A DNA stretch of 8,935 nt from UBA6183 sp034676125 (GCA_034676125.1 JAUCCO010000140.1:1-8935), one strand, 5' to 3'. Shown: positions 1 to 7,469, counted from the stretch's first letter. Numbers and translations are program-made. The notes: generated by a model from the sequence alone, not told the origin.

Positions 1-671
1 CTGCCCAAGCTATTGGTGCCACTTATACTTTTGCAAACGGAAAAACTTTACGAGCCGGAACTATTGGTGATGTAGGATGTACCTCGTTTTTTCCATCAAA
101 AAATTTAGGCTGTTTGGGAGATGGGGGTGCAATGTTTACCCGTGATGAAAACTTGGCTAAACGTTTAAAAATGATTGCCAACCACGGACAAAGCATACAA
201 TATCACCACGATGATATTGGCGTAAACTCTAGGTTAGACACCATACAAGCTGCTATATTAAATGTAAAACTACAATCGCTTACCGATTGCGAAAATGCAC
301 GTAACAAAGTAGCTAAAGTTTATGATGAAGCTTTTGGTAATCATCCAAATTTTGAAATACCAATAAGGGTAAAAAATTCAACCCATGTTTTTCATCAATA
401 CACATTAAAATGCAAGGGCATTAATCGTGATGACTTGCGAAAATTTTTAGCCGAAAAACAAATTCCATCAATGGTATATTATCCTATTCCGTTGCATGCA
501 CAAAAGGCTTATCAAAGTAATAAATTTCCATTAGGCAGTTTACCTGTTACAGAGAATTTATGCACCAAAGTAATTTCATTACCAATGAGTCCTGAGGTTA
601 CTGATGACCAATTAACATTTATAATTAATAACATTAACGAGTTTTGTAAACAAAATTCAACTGCCAAATAA
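1..671 (+). CDS. DegT/DnrJ/EryC1/StrS family sugar aminotransferase, WbpE-like (5' partial)
   Basis: This is a PLP-dependent aminotransferase acting on a keto nucleotide sugar. The closest remembered relatives are the WbpE type, which aminate UDP-3-keto-GlcNAcA for surface polysaccharide. The frame is open from the first full codon at 3 to the TAA at 669-671, giving 222 visible residues. The family is usually about 360-400 residues, so the N-terminal part lies left of the window. Visible hallmarks are AQAIGA at the edge, the SFFPSKNLG block whose Lys (99-101) should form the PLP Schiff base, GDGGA just after it, ANHGQ, and NSRLDTIQAA (225-254). The TTG at 114 falls inside the PLP-lysine block and is not a start. 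The gene ends 3 bp before the UDP-glucose dehydrogenase, which indicates one transcript. The family call is firm. The exact sugar substrate is inferred and could be another keto sugar. Confidence 0.9.
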   Translation, partial: AQAIGATYTFANGKTLRAGTIGDVGCTSFFPSKNLGCLGDGGAMFTRDENLAKRLKMIANHGQSIQYHHDDIGVNSRLDTIQAAILNVKLQSLTDCENARNKVAKVYDEAFGNHPNFEIPIRVKNSTHVFHQYTLKCKGINRDDLRKFLAEKQIPSMVYYPIPLHAQKAYQSNKFPLGSLPVTENLCTKVISLPMSPEVTDDQLTFIINNINEFCKQNSTAK

Positions 672-674
672 TAT

Positions 675-1997
675 ATGAAAATAGTAGTAGTAGGAACCGG
701 ATATGTAGGTTTAGTTACCGGAACATGTTTTGCCGAAGTGGGCATTGATGTGGTTTGTGTTGATATTGATATTAACAAAATTGAAAACCTAAGAAAGGGT
801 ATTTTACCCATTTACGAACCAGGATTAGAAGAATTGGTAACCAGAAACAGCGAAGCCGGAAGGTTAGTATTTAGCACAAGTTTAGCCGAAAGCATTAAGG
901 ATGCTGATGTGGCATTTATTGCTGTTGGAACTCCTCCGGGAGAAGATGGCAGTGCCGATTTAAAATATGTACTTGGTGTGGCCAACGAAATTGGTCAGCA
1001 CATGAATGATTATGGTGTAATTGTTACAAAAAGCACTGTTCCTGTTGGTACTTCGCATAAGGTAAAAGCCGAAGTAAAAAAGGCACTTGCATTGCGTGGT
1101 GTTGATATAAATTTTGATGTGGCCAGTAACCCTGAGTTTTTAAAAGAGGGTGCGGCTGTTGATGATTTTTTAAAACCAGATAGAATTGTTGTAGGTATTG
1201 AAAGTAAAGCTGCCGAAGATATTATGCGCAAACTTTACAAGCCCTTTTTATTAAATGGGCATCCCATAATTTTTATGGATATACCTAGTGCCGAAATGAC
1301 AAAATATGCAGCTAATGCAATGCTTGCCACCAAAATTAGTTTTATGAATGATATAGCTAATTTGTGCGAACTGGTGGGTGCTGATGTAAATTGGGTGCGT
1401 AAGGGCATTGGTAGCGACCCACGTATTGGACATAAATTTATTTACCCAGGTATTGGTTATGGCGGATCTTGTTTTCCTAAAGATGTAAAAGCTTTGGTGA
1501 ATACAGCTAAAGAATATGGCCACAATTTGCGTATTTTACAAGCCGTAGAAGATGTAAATGACGACCAGAAATTGGTACTTTTTAATAAAATTGCTAAACA
1601 CTTTAATGGCCAATTAAAAGGTAAAACTTTTGGCTTTTGGGGTTTATCTTTTAAACCTAAAACTGATGATATGCGTGAAGCGCCTTCGTTGGTTATTATT
1701 GAAAAATTATTACAAGCAGGTGCAAATGTAAAAGCATACGACCCAGTGGCCATGCACGAAGCCAAGAAAACACTTGGCGAAACCATTAACTATTGCAAAG
1801 ACCCTTATGATACTTTGATTGATGCAGATGCATTGGTAATTGCTACAGAATGGCCGGAGTTTCGTTCGCCAAACTTTAATGTAATAGGCAAATTACTTAA
1901 ACAAAAAACCATTTTTGATGGCCGTAATATCTACGATCTTGACGAGATGAAAGAACTTGGGTTTGAATACTATTGTATTGGGATAAATAAGAAGTAA
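675..1997 (+). CDS. ugd: UDP-glucose 6-dehydrogenase
   Basis: This cytoplasmic enzyme oxidises UDP-glucose to UDP-glucuronate with two NAD+. At 440 residues it is a normal length. The N-terminal Rossmann domain opens with GTGYVGLVTG (7-16). VGTPPGEDGSADL (84-96) and KSTVPVGT (119-126) follow. NPEFLKEGAAVDDF (152-165) carries the catalytic Glu region. KYAANAMLATK (210-220) supplies Lys210 and Asn214. GYGGSCFPKD (261-270) holds the catalytic Cys266. The C-terminal UDP-binding domain includes WGLSFKPKTDDMREAPS (322-338). The ATG at 675 is chosen because the Rossmann motif starts at residue 7 and only 3 bases separate it from the upstream stop. A paralogous UDP-ManNAc or GDP-mannose dehydrogenase is less likely given the motif set and the UDP-xylose synthase next along. 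Substrate specificity is inferred. Confidence 0.93.
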   Translation: MKIVVVGTGYVGLVTGTCFAEVGIDVVCVDIDINKIENLRKGILPIYEPGLEELVTRNSEAGRLVFSTSLAESIKDADVAFIAVGTPPGEDGSADLKYVLGVANEIGQHMNDYGVIVTKSTVPVGTSHKVKAEVKKALALRGVDINFDVASNPEFLKEGAAVDDFLKPDRIVVGIESKAAEDIMRKLYKPFLLNGHPIIFMDIPSAEMTKYAANAMLATKISFMNDIANLCELVGADVNWVRKGIGSDPRIGHKFIYPGIGYGGSCFPKDVKALVNTAKEYGHNLRILQAVEDVNDDQKLVLFNKIAKHFNGQLKGKTFGFWGLSFKPKTDDMREAPSLVIIEKLLQAGANVKAYDPVAMHEAKKTLGETINYCKDPYDTLIDADALVIATEWPEFRSPNFNVIGKLLKQKTIFDGRNIYDLDEMKELGFEYYCIGINKK

Positions 1998-2252
1998 GAG
2001 AGGAAAATTCGAAATCCAAAATTTGAAAAGGGAGAAAGGAAGAAAGAAAATATTGAATTATGAATGCTGAATATTGAATGCTGAAGTTGAGGAAGAATTG
2101 AGTTTTGAGTTGAAAAAGAAACTTAACAATGAAAGATAAACCTCTCCTTTCGAAACGAAGTTCAGCGGAGCTAATTTAGTGCTTCGGATTTCGGATTTAG
2201 AAATGTAATTCTTAATTCTTAATTTTACTGCTTTTGATTAATAAAAAAAATA
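1998..2252. repeat. Non-coding spacer with 7-bp-phased degenerate repeats
   Basis: No gene is visible here. Two blocks show a 7-base period. In the first (about 2012-2116) successive heptamers read in phase, with an A-rich or TGAA start in most units. TGAATTA occupies 2054-2060, TGAATGC occurs at 2061-2067 and again at 2075-2081, TGAATAT lies between them, and TGAAGTT follows. The second block (2183-2224) has TTCGGAT twice (2183, 2190), then TTAGAAA and TGTAATT, then CTTAATT twice (2211, 2218). The first block is purine-rich on the + strand and the second is pyrimidine-rich. CGAAATCC (2010-2017) is matched inversely by GGATTTCG (2186-2193). The core between them (2121-2182) is not periodic. 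No U-tract terminator or convincing promoter was found. Function is unknown. Confidence 0.7.
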
Positions 2253-3233
2253 ATGGCTGATAAAAAACGTGTTTTAATTACTGGTGCAGCGGGCTTTTTG
2301 GGTTCGCATTTGTGCGATAGATTTATAAAAGAAGGCTACAATGTTGTGGCGATGGATAACCTTATTACGGGTGATTTAAAAAATATTGAACACCTTTTTA
2401 AGCTAAAAGAATTTGAATTTTACCACCATGATGTAAGCAAGTTTATTCATGTTCCCGGTAAGATAGATTACATCCTACATTTTGCTTCACCTGCAAGTCC
2501 TATTGATTATTTAAAAATACCTATTCAAACCTTAAAAGTTGGTTCGTTGGGTATACACAATTGTTTAGGATTAGCGCGTGTAAAAAATGCGCGTGTATTA
2601 ATTGCCTCAACCAGCGAAGTATACGGAGATCCAACTGTACATCCACAACCAGAAGAGTATTGGGGCAATGTAAACCCTGTTGGTCCGCGTGGTGTGTACG
2701 ATGAAGCCAAACGTTTTCAGGAAGCAATGACCATGGCCTATCATACTTATCATGGTTTAGAAACACGTATTGTACGTATATTTAATACTTATGGCCCACG
2801 TATGCGATTAAATGATGGACGTGTATTGCCAGCTTTTATTGGACAAGCTTTGCGTGGCGAAGATTTAACCATGTTTGGTGATGGCTCTCAAACACGTTCG
2901 TTTTGTTATGTTGATGATTTAGTTGAAGGAATTTATCGTTTATTATTAAGTGATTATCCTTACCCGGTAAACATTGGTAACCCCGATGAAATTACTATTA
3001 AAGAATTTGGTGAAGAGATTATAAAACTTACAGGTACAACCCAGAAGTTAGTATCAAAACCATTACCAACAGACGACCCAAAACAACGCAGACCAGATAT
3101 TACTAAAGCTACAGAAATTTTGGGTTGGGCACCAAAAGTTAGTCGTGCTGATGGTTTAAAAATAACCTACGAGTATTTTAAATCGTTATCACCCGAAGAA
3201 TTGCATAAAACAGCGAACCACCGTTCGTTTTAA
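2253..3233 (+). CDS. UDP-glucuronate decarboxylase (UDP-xylose synthase)
   Basis: This extended short-chain dehydrogenase/reductase converts UDP-glucuronate to UDP-xylose with tightly bound NAD+ and release of CO2. It has 326 residues, usual for a soluble bacterial UXS. Visible motifs are the Rossmann GAAGFLGSH (11-19; G11, G14, G17), HFASPASP (76-83), STSEVYGDP (119-127, with Glu122 matching the family's catalytic Glu), YDEAK (149-153, catalytic Tyr149 and Lys153), NTYGPRM (178-184) and GDGSQTRSFCYVDDLV (209-224, Arg215 matching the conserved substrate Arg). The start at 2253 follows an A-rich leader typical of Bacteroidota and sits 10 residues before the dinucleotide motif. It uses the product of the upstream dehydrogenase. 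A strong terminator follows 20 bases after the stop. dTDP-glucose dehydratase or UDP-glucose epimerase are less likely because the ASPASP and PRM signatures are UXS-like. Confidence 0.93.
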   Translation: MADKKRVLITGAAGFLGSHLCDRFIKEGYNVVAMDNLITGDLKNIEHLFKLKEFEFYHHDVSKFIHVPGKIDYILHFASPASPIDYLKIPIQTLKVGSLGIHNCLGLARVKNARVLIASTSEVYGDPTVHPQPEEYWGNVNPVGPRGVYDEAKRFQEAMTMAYHTYHGLETRIVRIFNTYGPRMRLNDGRVLPAFIGQALRGEDLTMFGDGSQTRSFCYVDDLVEGIYRLLLSDYPYPVNIGNPDEITIKEFGEEIIKLTGTTQKLVSKPLPTDDPKQRRPDITKATEILGWAPKVSRADGLKITYEYFKSLSPEELHKTANHRSF

Positions 3234-3253
3234 AAATAGAAAACATAGCATAT

Positions 3254-3294
3254 AAACAGCTCGTAACTAATGTTGCGGGCTGTTTTTGTTTTTG
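3254..3294 (+). terminator. Rho-independent terminator after the UDP-xylose synthase gene
   Basis: The arms AACAGCTCGTAAC (3255-3267) and GTTGCGGGCTGTT (3272-3284) pair over all 13 positions, with two G-T wobbles and a TAAT loop. A further A-T pair (3254/3285) extends the stem. The U-tract TTTTTGTTTTT (3283-3293) follows at once. This separates the sugar-nucleotide block from the ORF6N gene. Confidence 0.9.
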
Positions 3295-3314
3295 GTAGAT
3301 ATAAATTAAATTTA
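3285..3314 (+). promoter_or_regulatory. Possible Bacteroidota-type promoter for the ORF6N gene
   Basis: TTTG at 3285-3288 and TAAATTTA at 3307-3314 are 18 bases apart. They resemble the -33 TTTG and -7 TAnnTTTG boxes described for Bacteroidota sigma factor, with the last base of the -7 box off. The -33 box lies inside the terminator's T-tract, so it could arise by chance. The placement just upstream of a gene that needs its own promoter after the terminator is the main support. Confidence 0.3.
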
Positions 3315-3337
3315 CATCAAACTATTTTCATTTTTCC

Positions 3338-4213
3338 ATGAAACAATTAACCCACGAAATAATTGCGTCAAGAATTTTTGATGTAAGATCTACACAAGTT
3401 ATGCTTGATAGTGATTTGGCAGAACTTTACGAGACCGAAACTAAGTTTATAAACAGAGCTGTTAAAAGAAACGAGTTCCGATTTCCGGAATCTTTTATGT
3501 TTCAATTAACCGAGGAAGAATGGAATCGTATAAGGTTCCAAATTGGCACCTTAAACCATAAAACAACTCGAGGTCAGCATAGAAAATATCTTCCCTATGT
3601 ATTCACAGAACAAGGAGTGGCCATGCTTTCCGCAGTGCTTAATACAGATAGAGCAATTACTGCCAGCATTCAAATTATGCAGGCTTTTGTTGCCATGCGT
3701 AAGTTTTTATTAAACAATGCTTCTGTATTTCAACGCCTCGACCAAGTGGAGTTGAAACAACTGAAAACCGATGAAAAGATAGACCAAATCTTTAAAGCAT
3801 TAGAAGCCGGAAAACCTGAACCCGATAAAGGCATCTTCTTCGATGGACAAATTTTTGATGCGTATGTGTTTGTTGCCGATATTATCAAAAGAGCTAAAAG
3901 CAACATCATTCTGATAGATAATTATGTAGACGAAACCGTGCTCACCATACTTGCTAAACGCAACAAAAAAGTAACTGCTACTATTTACACCAAAAACATA
4001 AGCAAACAGTTGCAATTAGACCTTGATAAACACAATAGCCAATACCCAATTGTAGAAGTAAAATACTTTAACGATAGCCATGATCGTTTTTTGATTATAG
4101 ACCAAAAAGAATTGTACCACATTGGCGCTTCATTAAAAGATTTAGGTAAAAAATGGTTTGCATTTTCTAAAATGGATAGCATTACTACAGAGGTTTTAAG
4201 TATATTGATTTAA
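3338..4213 (+). CDS. ORF6N domain protein with PLD-like C-terminal half
   Basis: The 291-residue protein has two parts. Residues 1-124 match the ORF6N domain, a putative DNA-binding module first known from phages and shared by bacterial accessory regions. Signatures are IFDVRSTQVMLDSDLAELYE, the FPESFMFQLT stretch (49-58), and YVFTEQGVAMLSAVL (87-101). Residues 125-165 form a charged, probably helical linker. Residues 166-291 resemble a phospholipase-D-like fold. SNIILIDNYVDETVL lies at 188-202, and SHDRFLIID (247-255) looks like an HKD motif, HxKxxxxD, whose Lys is Arg250 here. IGASLKDLGKKWFAFSKM (262-279) follows. Whether it is catalytic is unclear. It sits alone after a terminator, and the large exported protein starts 23 bases later. 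The role is unknown; DNA binding or regulation is the most reasonable inference. The domain call is firm, the PLD call moderate. Confidence 0.85.
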   Translation: MKQLTHEIIASRIFDVRSTQVMLDSDLAELYETETKFINRAVKRNEFRFPESFMFQLTEEEWNRIRFQIGTLNHKTTRGQHRKYLPYVFTEQGVAMLSAVLNTDRAITASIQIMQAFVAMRKFLLNNASVFQRLDQVELKQLKTDEKIDQIFKALEAGKPEPDKGIFFDGQIFDAYVFVADIIKRAKSNIILIDNYVDETVLTILAKRNKKVTATIYTKNISKQLQLDLDKHNSQYPIVEVKYFNDSHDRFLIIDQKELYHIGASLKDLGKKWFAFSKMDSITTEVLSILI

Positions 4214-4236
4214 TTTATTGTATAAACATTAAAACC

Positions 4237-7200
4237 ATGTCAAAACTACGTTACATACTTCTACTAATACTTGGCATTACCATCCAAGTAACTGTTGCGC
4301 GTGCCCAACAAGTACAGCCCTACAAACCTATGACCGCAAGTGAATGGAACGAGGCGAAGAAATGGTTTAGTGATAGCCTTTTAACAGTAATTGATAGTAT
4401 ATCTTCATTAAACACAATAACTGAACGCCAAATAGACATTTCTGGGTTTTATAAAAAAAACTCTCTTGGGGAAATACAAGGTTCACTATTCAATCACATT
4501 TTAACAAATTGCCCTAAATCTAAAATAAACGTTTTAATAAATCATCCTAAAGCTGTAGTTAGGCTTTACGCGATTAGCGCCCTTTTATTTAAGGACACAA
4601 CAGATTTATTCACTGCCATTTCAAATCATTTAACGGATACCGAAAGTGTATTAATCAATTATGATCACGACTCTTATTATTCTAAAAATTTAGCTGATTT
4701 AATACTCTGCAATCTCTACTTCCCTACAAACAATAATACATTGTTTATTGATAATAGTTCGAAAACATTCGATGCTGCATACAGTGACAAATTACGGAAC
4801 CTAATAGACCAAATTGCAGACACCGAAGGTGATCAACCATTGATTTTTCCATACTTCCGACAAAGGTTTATTGAATATATTAAATACGGAGGTAAAAATG
4901 AACACGCATACTTTTATGGTGAAACAAGGTTATTAGAGTTAAGCCTATTTTTAGAAAAAAGTAAATTACCAAACCGTGATTTTGCTTTAAAACTCATCAC
5001 TTTTTATAAAAGTGATGTGAGCAAGAACCTTGAAGTTTACAAATCCATCTACAAAAACCTGAATGATTCTGCTATTGTACACTTGTTCGAGTACTTTACA
5101 GATGGCGCAGATGAAAACGAATGCAATTTTTGGAAAGATAGAGAGCAAGACTTAGAATCTATCAACCTTGTTTTCTATAAGTATAATGCCAAATTCATTG
5201 ATAAACTAGCCAAACATTGCAGTAGGAACGAATTAATTAGCCTACTCCGACATCCAAGTGTTACAGTAAAGTGTTGTGTTTTTTATTTGTTATTAAAAGA
5301 TAGCTCATTTAACCCCATTCCGGAGTTTGTAAATCGCCTATCAACCTTAACTATTAACGAAGTAAATGACGAGACAACAGATGTAAACCCCGCAAATCAA
5401 ATTGATTTATTGGCCTATTGGATTTCGCATAATGGAAACACTCAACAAAAAGAAATAGTTGATAGCTTGGTGTTTTATTCACCATTTCAATTAAAGAGTT
5501 TAGTTTATGCAATACAGTCTAGGCCGGTTAAAAAACAATTTAGAGCACAACTTTTAACTTATGCCAAAACCCACCCTAATGCAATTATTCGTTTTGAAGC
5601 CCAAACCAAGCTTGCTGAATATAAAAACATTGCCGATACAGCTATTTTTATTAATCACAAACAAAAAGCAAAAAAAGGCGAGTTACCTTTTACACTAAAC
5701 TTATATGCCGTTAATAAATTTAAACACCCACACTTTTTGCCATACGTAAAAAGACAGTTTCATTTTTACCTTAAAAGAGATTTAAATGAAATTATCGCTT
5801 TGGTTAATCTTTATCCAGTCGATTATTTTTTACCCTTACTAAAAAACGAACTCCAGCATCAGTTAAAAGTTAAAAATGAGAAAAATGTACATGCGCTTTT
5901 AAATCTTCTACTTTGTTATTCAACTACAGCTAACAAGCTAAAAGCTAAAAATATTATCAGTAGTATTTTTGAAAATCAATCAGCAAGTAAACTTACGTTA
6001 ACACAACAAAATAGCTATTCCAATTGGTTAAGTATTTATCAAAATAGTAGCCGGTTATCCTATCTCACCTATCCTTACTTTTCAAACCTGTTTTTAGATT
6101 ATGATTCATTGTTTACCATTATGTATGATGAACAGAATAGTACGTCTAAACTTTTGCGTGATTCAATAACTAATGCACATATCAATCAGAGCCAAAACCC
6201 CATTATTTCATCAACAGCTTACACTGCATCAAGCGATTCATATATACCCATGACTCTACATGAATGGAGTATTGCGGCAAAACAGTTTAGCAATAGCTCG
6301 TTAAACGTTATTGACGACATCAATAAACTGGAGAAACTGGCAATGTCTGGTAGGGAATATACGGTTATAGATTTATATTCTAAGGAAGAAGGATTCAGCA
6401 GATACAGTGGATACAGCGATGAGATACCACCCAGATATTATAAATCTGAATACTATAAACAATTAATTTACCAAACAGAGTTGGTAGAACAATTAATAGA
6501 AACTACTCCTATCGAAAAACTAATTATACTTTCCAATCACCCTAATCCTATAGTAAGGAGTTTGTCTATCATGGCAGCATATGATCCATTCAACAAGCAA
6601 ATTATCAAACATCATTTGCTCGACACTACTAGCATTAAAGTATTGTTTGGTAGGTTACATTTAATAGGTGATAAAAGTAGAATGATGGTTGGCGATTTTA
6701 TGTATGAAAGTTCAGATGATCGTATTTTTTGTGAAGAAATGGGAGGAACATCTGAAATTGACACCGGCTTTACTAATTATATTTTTAAAACCAATCATCC
6801 GTTAACTTGCACTTACTCGGCTATAGACTTATCAGCTTGCCTTAAAGACTCGTTTGATATCACTATTTTAAAAGAGTCAGCACTTAAATTTAAAAACAAT
6901 GCAGCTTTAATTTATTTAGCTGGAGGTGTGCTTGATTATAAATATACATCGAACTTAGATTCTTTAAGAGCACTTTATGAAATTTTAAACGATAGTGCTT
7001 TACAATTGATATTTAAATTTAATACGGGAAACACTGCATTTTACTCTTTTAATCTTTCTTACGAACAATATGCGTGGGTTTTTGAAGATGATGAGTTTGT
7101 GGAACGAAGTGGCTTGGCAGATGATTTGAGGAAAAAACAAGCAATGTTTAAAAGTGAGTTAAAAAAACACTGCAATAAACAGCAAGTTGAACAGATTCTA

Positions 7201-7401
7201 GTTCATCATTTCGACCCAATTCTTAGAACTTGCGCCTTTGTTATATTGCAAGAAGAAGGCACATATGATATCGTGGCACACATAACACAACTCCTAAAAA
7301 ATAATGACACTATCGTTCATCAACTAATAAGAAGTTTAAATGATAATCAGAAACTTGAGTTGGATAAAACACTTTTGTCAAATGAAAAAACAAACAAGTA
7401 A
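4237..7401 (+). CDS. Large exported HEAT-like protein with internal duplication, function unknown
   Basis: I do not recognise this 1054-residue protein. Residues 1-23 form a signal peptide: KLR, then a YILLLILGITIQVTV core, then ARA with probable cleavage before QQ. It is therefore probably periplasmic. No further membrane segment, lipobox or obvious sorting tail was seen. Two regions are clearly homologous. YKPMTASEWNEAKKWFSDSL (29-48) matches YIPMTLHEWSIAAKQFSNSS (669-688), with 17 of 30 identical over 29-58/669-698. NLEVYKSIYKNLNDSAI (264-280) matches NLDSLRALYEILNDSAL (906-922). KHC followed by a helical repeat at 326-355 matches 977-1006. HEAT-like motifs with HP..(V/I)(V/I)R or a variant occur near 103, 339, 446, 768 and 991. 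Residues 371-640 lack a second copy. It follows the ORF6N gene by 23 bp and may share its transcript. Scaffold or binding function is only inferred. Confidence 0.85.
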   Translation: MSKLRYILLLILGITIQVTVARAQQVQPYKPMTASEWNEAKKWFSDSLLTVIDSISSLNTITERQIDISGFYKKNSLGEIQGSLFNHILTNCPKSKINVLINHPKAVVRLYAISALLFKDTTDLFTAISNHLTDTESVLINYDHDSYYSKNLADLILCNLYFPTNNNTLFIDNSSKTFDAAYSDKLRNLIDQIADTEGDQPLIFPYFRQRFIEYIKYGGKNEHAYFYGETRLLELSLFLEKSKLPNRDFALKLITFYKSDVSKNLEVYKSIYKNLNDSAIVHLFEYFTDGADENECNFWKDREQDLESINLVFYKYNAKFIDKLAKHCSRNELISLLRHPSVTVKCCVFYLLLKDSSFNPIPEFVNRLSTLTINEVNDETTDVNPANQIDLLAYWISHNGNTQQKEIVDSLVFYSPFQLKSLVYAIQSRPVKKQFRAQLLTYAKTHPNAIIRFEAQTKLAEYKNIADTAIFINHKQKAKKGELPFTLNLYAVNKFKHPHFLPYVKRQFHFYLKRDLNEIIALVNLYPVDYFLPLLKNELQHQLKVKNEKNVHALLNLLLCYSTTANKLKAKNIISSIFENQSASKLTLTQQNSYSNWLSIYQNSSRLSYLTYPYFSNLFLDYDSLFTIMYDEQNSTSKLLRDSITNAHINQSQNPIISSTAYTASSDSYIPMTLHEWSIAAKQFSNSSLNVIDDINKLEKLAMSGREYTVIDLYSKEEGFSRYSGYSDEIPPRYYKSEYYKQLIYQTELVEQLIETTPIEKLIILSNHPNPIVRSLSIMAAYDPFNKQIIKHHLLDTTSIKVLFGRLHLIGDKSRMMVGDFMYESSDDRIFCEEMGGTSEIDTGFTNYIFKTNHPLTCTYSAIDLSACLKDSFDITILKESALKFKNNAALIYLAGGVLDYKYTSNLDSLRALYEILNDSALQLIFKFNTGNTAFYSFNLSYEQYAWVFEDDEFVERSGLADDLRKKQAMFKSELKKHCNKQQVEQILVHHFDPILRTCAFVILQEEGTYDIVAHITQLLKNNDTIVHQLIRSLNDNQKLELDKTLLSNEKTNK

Positions 7402-7420
7402 TAATTACATCTATTATAAC

Positions 7421-7469
7421 TTGATGCGTCATACCATCAAATGCCAAGGCTATGAGTATTTGATGCATC
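7421..7469 (+). other. Overlapping alternative hairpins upstream of the ACMSD gene
   Basis: TTGATG (7421-7426) can pair with CATCAA (7435-7440). The same CATCAA, as part of CATCAAATGC (7435-7444), can instead pair with GTATTTGATG (7456-7465) in a 10-bp stem with one G-T pair and an 11-base loop. The outer TTGATGC words form a direct repeat (TTGATGCGTC at 7421, TTGATGCATC at 7460), and GATGCATC (7462-7469) is itself palindromic. The T-run at 7478-7482 is about 12 bases after the second stem, so it is not a textbook terminator. It may end the upstream transcript or be a control element. Confidence 0.45.

Noticed and set aside
114..671. TTG at 114 as the start of the aminotransferase
   Set aside because: It lies inside the conserved PLP-lysine block, and the same frame is open to the window edge with family sequence upstream.
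512..811. Reverse-strand ORF spanning the aminotransferase and dehydrogenase junction
   Set aside because: It overlaps two well-supported genes on the other strand and has no recognisable domain.
1010..1786. Reverse-strand ORFs within the UDP-glucose dehydrogenase gene
   Set aside because: They are shadows of a conserved coding frame, with no family resemblance.
2005..2224. CRISPR array
   Set aside because: The repeat unit is 7 bases, degenerate and without spacers.
1998..2252. Terminator after the UDP-glucose dehydrogenase gene
   Set aside because: No stem followed by a T-tract was found, so read-through into the UDP-xylose synthase gene remains possible.
2521..2766. Reverse-strand ORFs within the UDP-xylose synthase gene
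   Set aside because: Same reason: overlap with a catalytic core, and low-plausibility proteins.
3800..4182. Reverse-strand ORFs within the ORF6N gene
   Set aside because: They are opposite the PLD-like half and have no start context or domain of their own.
3338..7401. Toxin-antitoxin pair
   Set aside because: ORF6N proteins are sometimes annotated as toxin components, but the partner is a 1054-residue exported protein rather than a small antitoxin.
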